A stretch of 10,469 nt of DNA from Clostridiales bacterium (GTDB lineage: Bacteria > Bacillota > Clostridia > Lutisporales > Lutisporaceae): NCBI GenBank assembly GCA_012842725.1, contig DUSG01000209.1, positions 1 to 10,469 on the forward strand, written 5' to 3'. The position numbers and the translations under genes are program-made. The notes beneath the pieces were generated by a model. The model did no database searches. It had not been told where the DNA came from and was given only the letters and a program-made list of their open reading frames with translations. Shown here piece after piece: positions 1 to 6,793 of this stretch (its first letter is position 1; every line of letters starts with the position of its first letter).

Positions 1-1231
1 TATCTTTTCTGTTTATATAGTCCAGTAAGTATGCAGGAAGATGTTTTATCTTTATTTCTTCTTCTCCTTCCGCCGTCATCATTATATATTCTATGACATT
101 GATTAGTTCTCGAACGTTGCCTTTCCATTCGTAAGTCTCAAAAAAGTTCAACAGCTCTTTGGACAGTTTTGGAACGGGTATTTTAAACATGGAACTGTAT
201 TTATCTATAAAATAATCCGTAAGGAAAAATATATCTTCTTTTCTCTCTCTTAAAGGCGGTATTCGGATATATAAGGTACTTAATCTGAAGAATAAGTCCT
301 GCCTGAGTCTTTGAGTCTTAATGAGTTCCAAAGGATCTTCGTTGACTGTAGCGATAACTCTTACATCAATCTTTCTTAATTCATTTCCTCCAACCCTTCT
401 TATATATCCTTCCTGAAGTACTCTCAACAGCTTTGCCTGGAGGTAGGCAGGAAGGGTATTCAACTCATCCAGAAGCAAAGTACCTCCGTTTGCCTGCTCG
501 AAAAGTCCTTCTTTGGTTATAGCTCCGGTGAAGCTTCCTTTTTCCGTACCGAAGAGAATAGACTCCAAAAGATTATCAGGAATTGCCGCACAGTTTTGTG
601 CAATAAAGGGTTTATTCTTCCTCTTGCTTGCATTATGTATGCTCTGGGCAAATATCTCCTTCCCTGTACCTGTTTCACCATATATCAACACATTGGAATC
701 ATAAGATGCTATCCTTTTTACTTTTTCAATCAGATTCAAAAGGGATTTGTCGCAGGTTTTAAAATCATCAAAATTATAGCAGTTTATGTTATCTACATTG
801 CTTTCCAGATTATTTAGTTTAGGATAATTGAGCCAGTCATTGACGGATTTATACAGCTTGTCTATTTTATTAATATTTTCCGCAAATTCCACCACGCCTT
901 GTATTTCGCCGTCTTCAATAATAGGTATATTTGTTATAATTGAAAAAATCTTTTTCCCTTTTTTATTGATATAGCTCTGCAAATCGTTATAGATAGGCTT
1001 GCCTGTCTTTAAACAGCGGAAAAGGGAACTGTTTTTCATATCAACGGACGGGAACAAGTCAAATATGTGCTTGTTTAGCACCTCGTCGCTGTCAAAGCCT
1101 TCTATTTCACCCATGGCTTTATTGTAATATACCAAATACCCGTCCTTATCTATTATGGCTATCCCCACATCTATATTTTTGGTTATGATTTCAAACAGGA
1201 TTTTTGTATCTATGCTGATCAACTTTTTCAT
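1..1231 (-). CDS. RocR-like PAS/AAA+ sigma-54-dependent transcriptional activator, 3' end cut by window
   Basis: This is an enhancer-binding activator of RNA polymerase carrying sigma-54; 410 residues are visible and no stop is reached. Residues about 12-120 form a PAS-type sensor with the YNKAMGEIEG and KTGKPI features of the RocR (arginine/ornithine catabolism activator) group. The AAA+ domain spans about 160-385: Walker A GETGTGKE (185-192), the sigma-54 contact loop as GSFTGA (232-237, usual form GAFTGA), Walker B LLLDEL (252-257), arginine-finger region RLRQDLFFRL (308-317) and sensor II GNVREL (371-376). The Fis-type helix-turn-helix expected in the last 60 or so residues lies beyond position 1. 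The ATG sits only 3 bases after GAGG (GAGGTGGATG), so a TTG at 1222-1220, 9 bases after GGTGG, is a possible alternative start. The family call is firm. The effector and the target genes are unknown, and close paralogues exist, so no symbol is given. Confidence 0.93.
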   Translation of the reverse strand, partial: MKKLISIDTKILFEIITKNIDVGIAIIDKDGYLVYYNKAMGEIEGFDSDEVLNKHIFDLFPSVDMKNSSLFRCLKTGKPIYNDLQSYINKKGKKIFSIITNIPIIEDGEIQGVVEFAENINKIDKLYKSVNDWLNYPKLNNLESNVDNINCYNFDDFKTCDKSLLNLIEKVKRIASYDSNVLIYGETGTGKEIFAQSIHNASKRKNKPFIAQNCAAIPDNLLESILFGTEKGSFTGAITKEGLFEQANGGTLLLDELNTLPAYLQAKLLRVLQEGYIRRVGGNELRKIDVRVIATVNEDPLELIKTQRLRQDLFFRLSTLYIRIPPLRERKEDIFFLTDYFIDKYSSMFKIPVPKLSKELLNFFETYEWKGNVRELINVIEYIMMTAEGEEEIKIKHLPAYLLDYINRKD

Positions 1232-1241
1232 CCACCTCAAG

Positions 1242-1254
1242 ATTGAACTTCAAT
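1242..1254. promoter_or_regulatory. 13-bp perfect inverted repeat upstream of the sigma-54 activator gene
   Basis: ATTGAA-C-TTCAAT is a perfect palindrome with a one-base centre, 11 bases before the start codon of the RocR-like gene. Allowing a two-base bulge, the symmetry extends to AAGAT/ATCTT outside it. It could be an operator for autoregulation or a small leader hairpin. Short AT-rich palindromes arise by chance, so the functional call is weak. Confidence 0.25.
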
Positions 1255-1308
1255 ATCTTAAATTCTATATAGATTGATAAAATTCCTTTTTCCGCATATA
1301 CTACTATA

Positions 1309-1331
1309 CCCCATAGAATATATCTATGGGG
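1309..1331. terminator. 9-bp perfect hairpin, probable weak or bidirectional terminator
   Basis: CCCCATAGA-ATATA-TCTATGGGG is a perfect 9-bp stem with a 5-base loop. It lies 13 bases beyond the stop codon of the gene remnant at 1345-1461 on the minus strand, which is where a terminator for that operon would be. No uridine run follows on the minus strand. On the plus strand a loose T-rich stretch (CAGTTTTAGTATTTT) follows. The hairpin is clear; its role as terminator is an inference from position, and an operator for the 1231 gene is the main alternative. Confidence 0.5.
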
Positions 1332-1344
1332 CAGTTTTAGTATT

Positions 1345-1461
1345 TTACTTTATATTTTCCACCGGCACAGTAATCACCTCAGTATTTTCACTTTTCCCAT
1401 ACCAATAGATATCTGCAGAAAAGTTTTCGTCTAACTTTTGCTGTCGGTATATGCTTTTTGA
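1345..1461 (-). pseudogene. Remnant: 3' end of a lost coding sequence
   Basis: Between the GrpB-family gene and the hairpin at 1309-1331 there is an open stretch of 39 codons ending in TAA at 1345. It begins straight after an in-frame TGA (1464-1462), and no start codon with a ribosome binding site opens it. The peptide (for example LDENFSADIYWYG at residues 10-22, ending TVPVENIK) has the balanced composition of real protein, with Trp, Tyr, Asp, Glu and Pro. That is unlike random translation of AT-rich spacer. It looks like the C-terminal tail of a protein whose upstream part was replaced or deleted. The ending is faintly like the last strand of GyrI-type effector-binding domains, but this is too short to assign. 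Confidence 0.4.
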
Positions 1462-1470
1462 TCAATGACT

Positions 1471-2001
1471 TTATTTCTTAGCAGATAAATACCATTCCAA
1501 TGCCTTTCTTTCCAGTTCTTTTACAAAAGCATCCTTGCCGTTGCAGTAAGCTTCAATATCCCACGGATACAAAGCTGCTAATTTGCTCTTCAACTCTCCA
1601 TATTCATATGCATCCTGCGGATGGGTCCTCAAATAATCCCGCACTGCCAAATGCCTTACAATTTCATTTGTATTATTTATATCGAATATATGGACATGGT
1701 GAGTCCTAATAGTGCCTCCCTTTCTAAAAAACCTTCTGCCGGGTATACCATATTCGCCTTTTGGCTCATAACCCAGTTTTATAAATTCTTCATTGTAATT
1801 GTCTACTTTTTCAATATCTTTCACTACCGGCATAATATCAATGATTGGTTTAGCCTTTAGATGTTCAACTGAAGTACTTCCGATATGGTGAATCTCGATT
1901 AATTCGTCTCCAAGGATATTTCTAATTTTTTCAACCTCTTCTTCAAATAGCGCCGGCCAATCTCTGTTGTACTCTACGACTTCTACTTTTACGGTACTCA
2001 C
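1471..2001 (-). CDS. GrpB family protein (nucleotidyltransferase fold)
   Basis: A 176-residue protein of the GrpB/UPF0157 family, whose members have a nucleotidyltransferase-like fold and mostly unknown substrates. Family signatures are in order: HIGSTSVEHLKAKPIIDI at residues 39-56 (the GS-(T/S) loop and the acidic D55 of the nucleotidyltransferase core), RTHHVHIFD (99-107), HLAVRDYLRTHPQDAYEY (117-134) and GKDAFVKEL (155-163). The length is normal for a stand-alone member. The start is GTG, placed by GGAGGAG seven bases upstream counted from GGAGG; that site directly follows the stop of the preceding methyltransferase gene. It is the last intact gene of a three-gene operon. The family call is strong; the biochemical role is not known. 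Confidence 0.9.
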   Translation of the reverse strand: MSTVKVEVVEYNRDWPALFEEEVEKIRNILGDELIEIHHIGSTSVEHLKAKPIIDIMPVVKDIEKVDNYNEEFIKLGYEPKGEYGIPGRRFFRKGGTIRTHHVHIFDINNTNEIVRHLAVRDYLRTHPQDAYEYGELKSKLAALYPWDIEAYCNGKDAFVKELERKALEWYLSAKK

Positions 2002-2016
2002 TGTATCTCCTCCTGT

Positions 2017-2649
2017 CTACCTATTCTTTTTCAATACAAAATAGCATTGATTGTCTACATATTCCACTCCTTTATTGGTATTTCTCATATCTTTCTTCTT
2101 TTTGCTATACCTTTTAAGAATATTTTCAAAATCCTGATTAATATCCTTCTCTATCACATATTTCTTTCCTCTTCTGTAAATCAGACTGTCTAAAGTTATT
2201 GATGAATCCTTCAAAAACTCTTCTGCATCATTCTGATGATTGTTGGTCAATATAATTCCACCCGGCTTTACATATTTCTTACAGAAATGAGTAATCTCGC
2301 CGGCATATAAGGCAATCAGCAAATCATAATTTCCCTCTCTTATGGGAATCGGCTTCGTATAATCCCCATGAATAAACTGAACATAAGCAGACTGCTTGTA
2401 TGTCTTATTGCTGTTTATATAATCTAAAATACCATGAATATCATCAAAGAATTTCTTGGCTTCCTCACTGATATCTACATACACTACATGCTGAAAATAA
2501 AAAGAAGGTGTTATATGTATGGAGCAGCCAGGATATAAAACCGTATTGCAGCCATACTCCTTTTTTAATGCTTCAAACAGCTCTGCCCTCTCAAAATTCA
2601 TATCTATATAAAACCTTTTATAGCGCTCGATGTTTCTATCGTTATTCAT
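2017..2649 (-). CDS. SAM-dependent methyltransferase-like protein (class I Rossmann fold), substrate unknown
   Basis: A 210-residue protein with the core layout of class I methyltransferases. VLYPGCSIH (37-45) sits where the SAM-binding motif I is found, followed by VYVDIS (57-61) with the acidic D59 that would hold the ribose, then HGDY (94-97), YDLLIALYAG (108-117, motif IV) and VKPGGIIL (127-134). The C-terminal third is lysine-rich (KRYSKKKKD, 179-187) and matches nothing I recognise. Motif I (YPGCS) departs from the usual glycine-rich E/DxGxGxG, so SAM binding is likely but not certain. The ATG is preceded by GGAGGAG, which overlaps the TAG stop of the gene upstream; the 9-base gap implies translational coupling. 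Confidence 0.72.
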   Translation of the reverse strand: MNNDRNIERYKRFYIDMNFERAELFEALKKEYGCNTVLYPGCSIHITPSFYFQHVVYVDISEEAKKFFDDIHGILDYINSNKTYKQSAYVQFIHGDYTKPIPIREGNYDLLIALYAGEITHFCKKYVKPGGIILTNNHQNDAEEFLKDSSITLDSLIYRRGKKYVIEKDINQDFENILKRYSKKKKDMRNTNKGVEYVDNQCYFVLKKNR

Positions 2650-2658
2650 GTGCTCCTC

Positions 2659-3414
2659 CTAAATCTTTATCGCTCTTGTGGCATAAAAAGTAGGGATGTT
2701 GAATTCATGAAGTCTGCCTGTGCTATTTGTATCTTGGTATATATCTGTAAGTATAAAACCTGCTTTTAACTGTCCTCCAATTTGTTCTTCGATGGTATGT
2801 GAAAACTGAATTCCCCAATCATTTTTTATTGACTCTTCGTACAATTGCTTATCTTTCAATGGATTAAACGGCAGTTTGCGTATTACCGTTTTTTCTTCAT
2901 CATCAAAAACATAATTGATGCCGTTATCAAATCCGGCCAACAAGATTCCGCCTTTTTTCAATACCCTGTAACATTCTTTCCAAACGTGGTAAACATCCTC
3001 GATAAAACAATTAGAAACCGGATGAAAAATCAAATCGAAAGATTCATCCTCAAAGGGAAAAGGTTCTGTCATGTCTGCCCTCACTAGCTTTATCTCATAG
3101 TTTTCTCTTTCCGCAACTTCTTTCTCTTTAAGCAATTGCTTTTCTGAATAATCCATTACCGTACACTTTGCACCTAATGCAGCGAATATAGGCATTTGCT
3201 GACCTCCGCCAGATGCCAGACCTAATATTTCAGCACCTTTCATTTCACAAAACCATTCTTTCGGAACGGGTTTTGTAGGTGTCAGCAGCACGAACCAATC
3301 ATTATTCTTTGCTTTTTCGAAAACCTCATGGCTGATAGGTTGTCCCCATTCCCAGCCTTCATCCACCCATTTATCAATAAACTTAGAATTCACTTCTGTA
3401 TACTTTTTGTTCAT
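2659..3414 (-). CDS. Class I SAM-dependent methyltransferase, substrate unknown
   Basis: A 251-residue methyltransferase. Motif I is ILGLASGGGQQ (63-73), the motif II acid lies in VMDYS (D88), the motif III region is RADMTEPFPF (112-121), and SFDLIF (125-130) and VLKKGGILLAGF (151-162) complete the fold. An N-terminal Trp-rich segment (WVDEGWEWG, 16-24) precedes the fold and may shape the substrate site. An ATG 21 bases further upstream is in frame but lacks a ribosome binding site. The start at 3414 has AAGGTGG five bases before it and is preferred. First gene of the operon with the second methyltransferase and the GrpB-family gene. Small molecules, including natural products or xenobiotics, are plausible substrates; nothing seen narrows this. 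Confidence 0.85.
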   Translation of the reverse strand: MNKKYTEVNSKFIDKWVDEGWEWGQPISHEVFEKAKNNDWFVLLTPTKPVPKEWFCEMKGAEILGLASGGGQQMPIFAALGAKCTVMDYSEKQLLKEKEVAERENYEIKLVRADMTEPFPFEDESFDLIFHPVSNCFIEDVYHVWKECYRVLKKGGILLAGFDNGINYVFDDEEKTVIRKLPFNPLKDKQLYEESIKNDWGIQFSHTIEEQIGGQLKAGFILTDIYQDTNSTGRLHEFNIPTFYATRAIKI

Positions 3415-3460
3415 GTAAACCACCTTCTTTACCATAGTACATTAACAATGCTTAACATCC

Positions 3461-3480
3461 TTTAGCATTCTACTGCTAAA
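3461..3480. promoter_or_regulatory. 7-bp perfect hairpin in the leader of the methyltransferase operon
   Basis: TTTAGCA-N6-TGCTAAA is a perfect inverted repeat centred about 56 bases before the first methyltransferase start. It falls downstream of the candidate -10 element at 3501-3506, so it would be in the 5' untranslated RNA or just after the transcription start. A repressor operator is the natural reading; a minor RNA hairpin is the alternative. Confidence 0.35.
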
Positions 3481-3500
3481 CTCCTTACTATTATGACCTT

Positions 3501-3509
3501 AATATAACA
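3501..3509 (-). promoter_or_regulatory. Candidate extended -10 promoter of the methyltransferase operon
   Basis: Reading the minus strand, TGTTATATT gives a TGn extended -10 followed by TATATT. No -35 resembling TTGACA is found at 16-18 bases spacing. It is the best promoter-like match in the spacer between the terminator at 3609-3655 and the gene start at 3414, in a very AT-rich setting where chance matches are common. Confidence 0.3.
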
Positions 3510-3608
3510 TAATTTGTTTCTTTTTAATACTTACATACTATCATGGAAATGATTTTTATCTTAGTAATTATCATTTTGGTACATATAGATTAGATAATAA
3601 TAAATAAC

Positions 3609-3655
3609 AAAAAATCCCGCAGCAATCTAAGATTTTTTACATTTGCTACGGGATT
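3609..3655 (-). terminator. Rho-independent terminator of the five-gene operon
   Basis: On the minus strand, AATCCCGTAGCAA and TTGCTGCGGGATT pair over 13 positions (one G-U wobble) and are followed at once by a run of Ts. It lies 28 bases past the stop of the LUD gene and marks the left end of the operon that starts near 9000. The stem shares the sequence TGCGGGATTTTTT with the terminator at 9091-9141. Confidence 0.9.
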
Positions 3656-3682
3656 ACTGTTTCGCTTGGAAATTGAGAGAGG

Positions 3683-4324
3683 TTAATACCCCAGTTGTTT
3701 ATTAACAATAATCACTTTTATTCTGCCTTTGACAAATTGGCCTCTGATGATAACAAAATCATTGCATATTCTATTTGGACTTTTGCAGTCTATACAGTAA
3801 CCTAAAGAAGTGCAGGGTGTATCCTTACCCAATCTTTTTGCATCTATTGGTGCAGAATATTGTCTGACTCTTCTTTCCGCTTCCTCAATATCTCCAACTA
3901 TTTTATTAAAACCTGCAACCAAAATAACCTGCTTAGGTCCATATAACATAGGTGCGACTCTGCTTCCATTGCCGTCAATATTATACAATTCACCGCTTTC
4001 CGTTAAAGCATTTGTGCTGCATATGAAGGTATCGGCAGAAAAATTCTTTATGTAAATCTCTCTCTTTTCTTCACTTGTTATGCCTTCTCTATATTTATCA
4101 AGAAAAATATAGTTGCCTTCGCGGAGAAAATCTATCACTCCTGTTTCAAAAAGGGTCATGGAATCCCCAACACCTACTACAGAGTTTTCCGGAATAAGCT
4201 TTTTCAGCAATTCTATCAATTCTGCTTCATCATTGACAAAATATCCTTCCATGTTGCGTTTTCTTAAACCCTCTATTGTTCTTTCAATCTTCTTTTCCAT
4301 ATACCATGCAACGTTTCTATCCAA
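3683..4324 (-). CDS. LUD-domain protein (lactate utilization protein family, LutC/YkgG-like)
   Basis: A 213-residue single-domain LUD protein. Family features are GVGDSMTLFETG (51-62), NALTESGELYNIDGNGSRV (105-123) and GPKQVILVAGFNKIV (129-143). LUD proteins include parts of the LutABC lactate oxidation complex, but stand-alone members like this one have no settled function. A C-terminal cluster C171-X5-C177-X2-C180-X6-C187 could bind metal or an iron-sulphur cluster. The start is TTG at 4324, seven bases after AGGAGG; an upstream in-frame TTG at 4375 has no such site. Residues from there on match the usual family N-terminus. It is the last gene of the operon, 51 bases after the MocR-type regulator, with a terminator following. 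No lutA or lutB partner is in the window. Confidence 0.87.
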   Translation of the reverse strand: MDRNVAWYMEKKIERTIEGLRKRNMEGYFVNDEAELIELLKKLIPENSVVGVGDSMTLFETGVIDFLREGNYIFLDKYREGITSEEKREIYIKNFSADTFICSTNALTESGELYNIDGNGSRVAPMLYGPKQVILVAGFNKIVGDIEEAERRVRQYSAPIDAKRLGKDTPCTSLGYCIDCKSPNRICNDFVIIRGQFVKGRIKVIIVNKQLGY

Positions 4325-4337
4325 GGAGATACCTCCT
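4324..4337 (-). promoter_or_regulatory. Shine-Dalgarno of the LUD gene folded into a small hairpin with the TTG start
   Basis: The mRNA reads AGGAG-GUAU-CUCCU immediately before and into the UUG start codon, so the ribosome binding site can pair with the bases next to the start (5-bp stem, 4-base loop). With the rare TTG start this would lower translation of the last cistron. The pairing is seen in the sequence; the effect is inferred. Confidence 0.45.
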
Positions 4338-4375
4338 ATACAAACCTTAAGGTTATAATACTTTATAAATTTCAA

Positions 4376-5875
4376 TTATTTAGATTGCTGCTGTTTTTCT
4401 TTTGTTAACAAACCAACTATACGGGATAATTTATGGATGCTGGACATAATATCTTTCTCATAGATATATGAGTATGACAGACGAAGCGCGTTGTTTTTCT
4501 TAAAATCATAAATACTGCCTGGGTTCAATAGCATTCCTTCTTTCAATGCTAAATGGAAAAGTTTTTCCATGGCTATCTCTTTCTTCAATTTAAGCCAGAT
4601 ATAAAATCCACCTTTAGGAACATTCCAAACAGCAAGGTCGCTGAAATATTTTTCAAGGGCTTCAATCATCAAATTTCTTCGTGATTTCAACGCTCTGCGG
4701 ACTTCATCCAAATATTGATCAAAGTAGTTATTTAATAATATCTCTTTTAATATCCATTGAGAGACGGAGCTTGCCCCGTAATCAACCTGCATTTTTACAT
4801 CGCCTAAACGCTCTACTACAGCTTCTGATCCTACTAACCAGCCTATTCTGAGTCCCGGTGCCAAAACCTTTGATATAGTCCCCAAGTAGATGATCATCCC
4901 GTTTTCATCCATGCTTTTTAACGGTCTGGGCGGCTCTTCATCTATCCAGATGTCCCCATAAGCATCATCTTCGATTATAGGCAGCCTGTTGTCACTGCAA
5001 AATTTAAATAATTCTTTCCGTCTGGCTGCAGACATTACAATACCAGTTGGGTTATGAAAGGAAGGGATTGTATATAGCAGTGCATCTTCCCCATATTTCC
5101 TTTCCGTTCCAATATTCCAGTACTGAATCCCTTCACTATCCATATTGACGCCCAGGAGTTTCATCCCCATTGATTGAAAGACCTGCAGCGATTTTATATA
5201 TGAAGGGGCTTCGCAATATACCAAAGATCCCTGTTTAAGCATGCAAACTGAAATCAATTGCAAAGCCTGCAAGGAACCGGATGTAATCAATATGTTAGAA
5301 GGTTTGCATTGGATACCTTTCTCCTTAAGCCTTAGACACAAAATTTCCCTCAATTCCAATAATCCTAAGGGTTCTAAATAGTTTAAGGATGTAATGGAGC
5401 GAGATAATTTCATGAAGATATCATTCACCATCTTTGCAGGATAGAACTCGGGTGATAATTCGCCTGTCCCTAATCTAATGATACCTTTCTCGAATTCCAT
5501 CTTATTGATAGCCTGGATTGTAGGCACATTTTCTTTAAATATCCCTAAATGTATATATCTTCCCCAATCAGGAGTAGTAGACGAAAACAGAAGAGACCAT
5601 GTATTGCTTATAACTGTGGTACCTTTCCCCGTTTCACCTTTCAGAATCCCGAAAGATTCAAGTTCCTCCAAAGCCGCAACAACAGTGCTCCTATTGACAC
5701 CAAATATCTTCGCTAATTCACGTTGTGGCGGCAATATGCTGCCAATAGTCCAATCACCGCTTGATATCTTTGAACTTATGTAATTGACTATTTGTTTATA
5801 CATAGGTACTTTGCTATTTTTGTCCGGAACCCAGTCGATGACAACGGTCTTTTTTTCTTTTGATTTGTCTGCCAT
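4376..5875 (-). CDS. MocR-type PLP-dependent transcriptional regulator (GntR winged helix + class I aminotransferase domain)
   Basis: A 499-residue protein of normal MocR/GabR/PdxR length. Residues about 22-90 form the GntR winged helix (PMYKQIVNYI, ILPPQRELAKIFGVNRSTV at 47-65, GKGTTV). A linker leads to a fold-type I aminotransferase domain from about 130: HNPTG (274-278), EDDAYGD (302-308), the Schiff-base lysine K336 in TISKVLAPGLRIGW, and R465 in LRLSYSY for substrate carboxylate binding. Because K336 and the carboxylate arginine are kept, it probably senses an amino acid through PLP. AGGAG lies eight bases before the ATG. Its place inside the operon, 15 bases after the phzF-like gene, suggests it controls this operon through the direct repeats at 9035-9075; that link is inferred. 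A plain aminotransferase is excluded by the DNA-binding domain. Confidence 0.93.
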   Translation of the reverse strand: MADKSKEKKTVVIDWVPDKNSKVPMYKQIVNYISSKISSGDWTIGSILPPQRELAKIFGVNRSTVVAALEELESFGILKGETGKGTTVISNTWSLLFSSTTPDWGRYIHLGIFKENVPTIQAINKMEFEKGIIRLGTGELSPEFYPAKMVNDIFMKLSRSITSLNYLEPLGLLELREILCLRLKEKGIQCKPSNILITSGSLQALQLISVCMLKQGSLVYCEAPSYIKSLQVFQSMGMKLLGVNMDSEGIQYWNIGTERKYGEDALLYTIPSFHNPTGIVMSAARRKELFKFCSDNRLPIIEDDAYGDIWIDEEPPRPLKSMDENGMIIYLGTISKVLAPGLRIGWLVGSEAVVERLGDVKMQVDYGASSVSQWILKEILLNNYFDQYLDEVRRALKSRRNLMIEALEKYFSDLAVWNVPKGGFYIWLKLKKEIAMEKLFHLALKEGMLLNPGSIYDFKKNNALRLSYSYIYEKDIMSSIHKLSRIVGLLTKEKQQQSK

Positions 5876-5890
5876 ACTGCTTACTCCTAA

Positions 5891-6775
5891 TCAAATATTT
5901 ATATTTCCGAACGCAAGAATCACAGCGCTTCCACCAATTTGTATCTTTACTTTCCCTTCATTTACTGAAAGCTTACTCATGATTCTTGAAGGTCGTCCCA
6001 TGGCTTCTCCTTGTATAAATTGATTTATACTGTTATTACCGATGATGTTGTTCAAATGAAGATAATAAGTCAACGCACCGTTGGATGTACCTGTTGCCGC
6101 TTCTTCATCGATACCGTAAAGAGGAGCAAAATTTCTGCAATGGATGTTTCCATCCGCCGTATTCAATGTAAAAGCATGTACCCCTACGACTTTATATCGT
6201 TCAGAAAGCCTTGCAAGGGCTTTGAAATCAGGCGAAATAGCATTTAACTGTTCCTCATCTCTTACGGGAAGCATTATATCAGGCAAACCTGTGGAAATTG
6301 CCTGGGGAAGCAGCTTTCTATCATTGAATATACCTTGACCTTCATGGGATAATCCCATAATCTCATATAACTCTTTTAACTCTTCTTCTTCACAGATTTT
6401 AAAAATCTCCTTAGGCTCTCCCATGTCCATAAAAATGACATTTTCACCCACTTCAATATTCAAAGCTCCTGCTAACGTATTATTGATATATTTCTCTCCT
6501 GTTTTTACAATACCTTCATTTAATAGCACCGAAAAAACACCGATGGTGGCATGCCCGCAAAGATCCACCTCAGATGTGGGAGTAAAGTATCTAGTATGAA
6601 ATTCTTTCTCTCCCACTTTTTTTACAAAGGCAGTTTCTGAATATCTAAGCTCAGCAGCTGTCTTTTGCATTATTTCCTCACTGGGGAAATCCTCCTTCTC
6701 ACCTATCAGCACAATTCCGGCAGGATTTCCTCCGAATATTTGATTTGAAAAAGCATCAACTATATAAAATTTCAC
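5891..6775 (-). CDS. PhzF-family isomerase/epimerase
   Basis: A 294-residue PhzF-type protein with the diaminopimelate-epimerase-like two-lobe fold. It starts with the usual KFYIVDAF, then GGNPAGIV (15-22), the catalytic glutamate E47 in YSETAF, DLCGHATIG (71-79), and in the second lobe NFAPLYGIDEEAATGTSNGAL (215-235). In PhzF itself the matching glutamate shifts a proton in a phenazine precursor. Most family members in non-phenazine bacteria have unknown substrates, and no other phenazine gene is seen. The start is GTG at 6775, with GAGGTGA five bases upstream. A GTG three codons earlier (6784) has no spaced ribosome binding site. Third gene of the operon, 18 bases after the cyclodeaminase-family gene. 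An isomerisation or racemisation step on an amino acid-derived intermediate is the likely role. Confidence 0.92.
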   Translation of the reverse strand: MKFYIVDAFSNQIFGGNPAGIVLIGEKEDFPSEEIMQKTAAELRYSETAFVKKVGEKEFHTRYFTPTSEVDLCGHATIGVFSVLLNEGIVKTGEKYINNTLAGALNIEVGENVIFMDMGEPKEIFKICEEEELKELYEIMGLSHEGQGIFNDRKLLPQAISTGLPDIMLPVRDEEQLNAISPDFKALARLSERYKVVGVHAFTLNTADGNIHCRNFAPLYGIDEEAATGTSNGALTYYLHLNNIIGNNSINQFIQGEAMGRPSRIMSKLSVNEGKVKIQIGGSAVILAFGNINI

Positions 6776-6793
6776 TTTCCTCACCTCTTCTCA

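Noticed and set aside
513..817. Plus-strand open frames over the AAA+ regulator
   Set aside because: They are antisense to well-conserved Walker A and GSFTGA coding and show no ribosome binding sites or protein-like composition.
1364..1377. GGCAC-containing stretch upstream of the RocR-like gene, resembling half of a sigma-54 promoter
   Set aside because: The -12 GC is AC, the -24 is CGGCAC, it points away from the nearby minus-strand genes, and it lies in the gene remnant.
3430..3470. Eight-codon leader peptide (MLKDVKHC) upstream of the first methyltransferase gene
   Set aside because: The AAGGAG lies 12 bases from its ATG, there are no runs of a regulatory codon and no attenuator hairpin follows.
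3548..3573. AATGAT/ATCATT inverted repeat in the spacer before the methyltransferase operon
   Set aside because: Six-base arms with a 16-base AT-rich centre are expected by chance in such sequence.
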